Of a stretch of 6,904 nt of DNA, positions 6,014 to 6,904 are shown piece by piece. Under the pieces are notes generated by a model. It was given only the letters and a program-made list of their open reading frames with translations, was not told the origin of the DNA and ran no database searches. Position 1 is the first letter of the stretch, and every line of letters begins with the position of its first letter. The position numbers and the translations under genes were made by a program. The DNA comes from an uncultured Actinomycetes bacterium (lineage in GTDB: Bacteria; Actinomycetota; Thermoleophilia; Solirubrobacterales; 70-9). The stretch covers positions 1 through 6,904 of the forward strand of contig CALCIA010000099.1 of NCBI GenBank assembly GCA_937907435.1, in the 5' to 3' direction.

Positions 6014-6741
6014 GCGGCGCGATCGAGGCGACCAGCGGGGGACCGACCGACGCGCCGCTCAGTGCCCACGGCCTCGGCCGCTCCTACGACGGCTACATCG
6101 CCCTCGGCTCGTTCAGCCTCGAGGTCGCGGCGGGGGAGCTCGTCGCCCTGATCGGCCCCAACGGCGCCGGCAAGACGACCTTCCTCAACCTCGCCGCCGG
6201 TCTCCTCGACCCGACCTCGGGCCGGGTCGAGATCGACGGTCACGTCCCCGGCACGATCGAGGCCCGCCGCGCGCTCTCCTACCTGCCCGACGCGCCCGTC
6301 TTCTACGAAGACCTGAGCCTCGCCGAGCACCTCGAATACGTCGCCGCCCTCCACGACGCCGAGGACCCCACCGCCCGCATCGACGAACTCATCTCCCGCC
6401 TCGGCCTCGACGGCTGGGAGGACGCGCTCGGCGCCGAACTCTCCAAGGGCATGAAGCAGAAGGCCTCGATCGCCCTCGCCCTCGTCCGCCCCTTCAAGGT
6501 CCTCCTCGCCGACGAGCCCCTCGACGGCCTCGACCCCCCGAGCCGCGAGATCCTCTTCCAGATCCTCGCCGAGACCCAAGCCGCCGGCGCCGCCATCGTC
6601 GTCTCCACCCACCGCCCCGACGTAATCGCCGCCGCCGACCGCTGCGTAGCGATCCGCGAGGGCCGCCTCGCCTACGACGGCCCCCCGGACCCCAAGATCC
6701 TGGAGGAGATCTTCGACCGGAGCGAGCTCGAGGGGGCGTAG
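6010..6741 (+). CDS. ABC transporter ATP-binding protein
   Basis: This 243-residue nucleotide-binding subunit drives export through the permease encoded just upstream. All core ABC motifs are visible: aromatic A-loop Y26, Walker A GPNGAGKTT (49-57), signature LSKGM (144-148), Walker B VLLADEP (164-170) with catalytic E169, D-loop LDGLD (171-175) and H-loop H201 in STHRPD. The usual Q-loop glutamine is replaced: the region reads YLPDAPVFYEDLS (91-103), with Asp at 94. Both this and LSKGM, in place of LSGGQ, are typical of the ABC-2/ABC-A-like exporter ATPase branch, so the subunit is expected to be active. The length is normal for a stand-alone subunit. The GTG at 6010 overlaps the permease stop. 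After the TAG come 21 bases without features, then the right-hand repeats. Confidence 0.95.
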   Translation: MSGAIEATSGGPTDAPLSAHGLGRSYDGYIALGSFSLEVAAGELVALIGPNGAGKTTFLNLAAGLLDPTSGRVEIDGHVPGTIEARRALSYLPDAPVFYEDLSLAEHLEYVAALHDAEDPTARIDELISRLGLDGWEDALGAELSKGMKQKASIALALVRPFKVLLADEPLDGLDPPSREILFQILAETQAAGAAIVVSTHRPDVIAAADRCVAIREGRLAYDGPPDPKILEEIFDRSELEGA

Positions 6742-6762
6742 GGGTCGGGTCTTCGGGGGTGC

Positions 6763-6855
6763 GGGGTCCCGCAAGCTGGCGCCCCGGAGGGATGGGGACC
6801 CGCAAGCTGTCGCCCGGGAGGGTCCAGGCCCCGCAAGCTGTCGCCGGGGAGGGTC
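6763..6855 (+). repeat. Three tandem 31 bp units (right array)
   Basis: Units lie at 6763-6793, 6794-6824 and 6825-6855, each exactly 31 bp, sharing a CCCGCAAGCTGTCGCC-like core and a GGAGGG tail; the first unit has G for T in the core (CTGGCG). The middle unit can pair GGACCC (6796-6801) with GGGTCC (6820-6825) across an 18-base loop. The array is in inverted orientation to the one at 50-113 and, like it, lies between a gene's 3' end and a terminal hairpin. There are no unique spacers and no reading frame of interest. Confidence 0.9.
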
Positions 6856-6858
6856 GCG

Positions 6859-6904
6859 CCCCTCTCGCCACGGCCCGGGCAGGCTGTGGCCGTGGCGAGA
6901 GGGG
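6859..6904. repeat. Terminal hairpin, right copy
   Basis: This is the exact reverse complement of 1-46: a 17 bp stem (6859-6875 with 6888-6904) around a 12-base loop. The preceding CGCG (6855-6858) also matches, giving 50 bp of perfect inverted repeat between the two ends of the window; identity stops at the next base (6854 versus 51). It begins 117 bp after the ATPase stop. It could terminate the exporter transcript, though no T-run can be seen before the sequence ends. Confidence 0.9.

Noticed and set aside
5782..6774. A 330-residue minus-strand open frame opposite the ABC ATPase.
   Set aside because: It is low-complexity (Gly, Glu, Val, Asp) and lies opposite a gene with all ABC motifs, so it is a shadow frame.
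1..6904. Reading the segment as a complete transposon or linear plasmid.
   Set aside because: Apart from the inverted ends there is no transposase, recombinase, replication or partition gene; the repeat-bounded assembly explanation is simpler.

Overview
The window is GC-rich DNA of actinobacterial character. It uses GTG and ATG starts, has heavy G/C third positions, and has at least one start that looks leaderless. Gene style and protein sequences suggest Thermoleophilia/Solirubrobacterales or a relative, but that is a judgement from recall and was not tested by search. No tRNA, rRNA, CRISPR array, transposase or phage gene is visible. Six protein genes fill most of the window.

Layout. Positions 1-113 hold a strong hairpin followed by two units of a 31-32 bp tandem repeat. 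A small coiled-coil/membrane protein gene (162-362, minus) and a Stf0-type sulfotransferase gene (433-1338, minus) follow. Across a 24 bp AT-rich gap lies a divergent type I sulfatase gene (1363-2763, plus). Its 3' end overlaps by 9 bp the 3' end of a CoxE-like von Willebrand factor A (VWA) gene (2755-4185, minus). A 241 bp divergent intergenic region contains two inverted copies of a 15 bp palindrome. It leads into a translationally coupled ABC exporter pair: a membrane permease (4427-6013, plus) and its ATPase (6010-6741, plus). Positions 6742-6904 hold three more 31 bp repeat units and an inverted copy of the hairpin at the left end.

How the genes fit together. The sulfotransferase and sulfatase are divergent, 24 bp apart, and may share a promoter region, which suggests control of a sulfated small molecule or glycoconjugate (transfer and removal of sulfate). 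The ABC pair is a self-contained exporter module of unknown substrate. The VWA protein normally works with a MoxR-type AAA+ ATPase, which is not in this window.

The most unusual features are three unrelated-looking classes of inverted repeat. First, the window begins and ends with exact reverse-complement copies of a 46 bp hairpin plus CGCG (50 bp), each with inward-facing 31 bp repeats. Second, a perfect 39 bp palindrome with 18 bp arms sits in frame inside the permease gene. Third, a pair of short palindromes forms 21 bp inverted ends around a 119 bp spacer between the VWA and permease genes.
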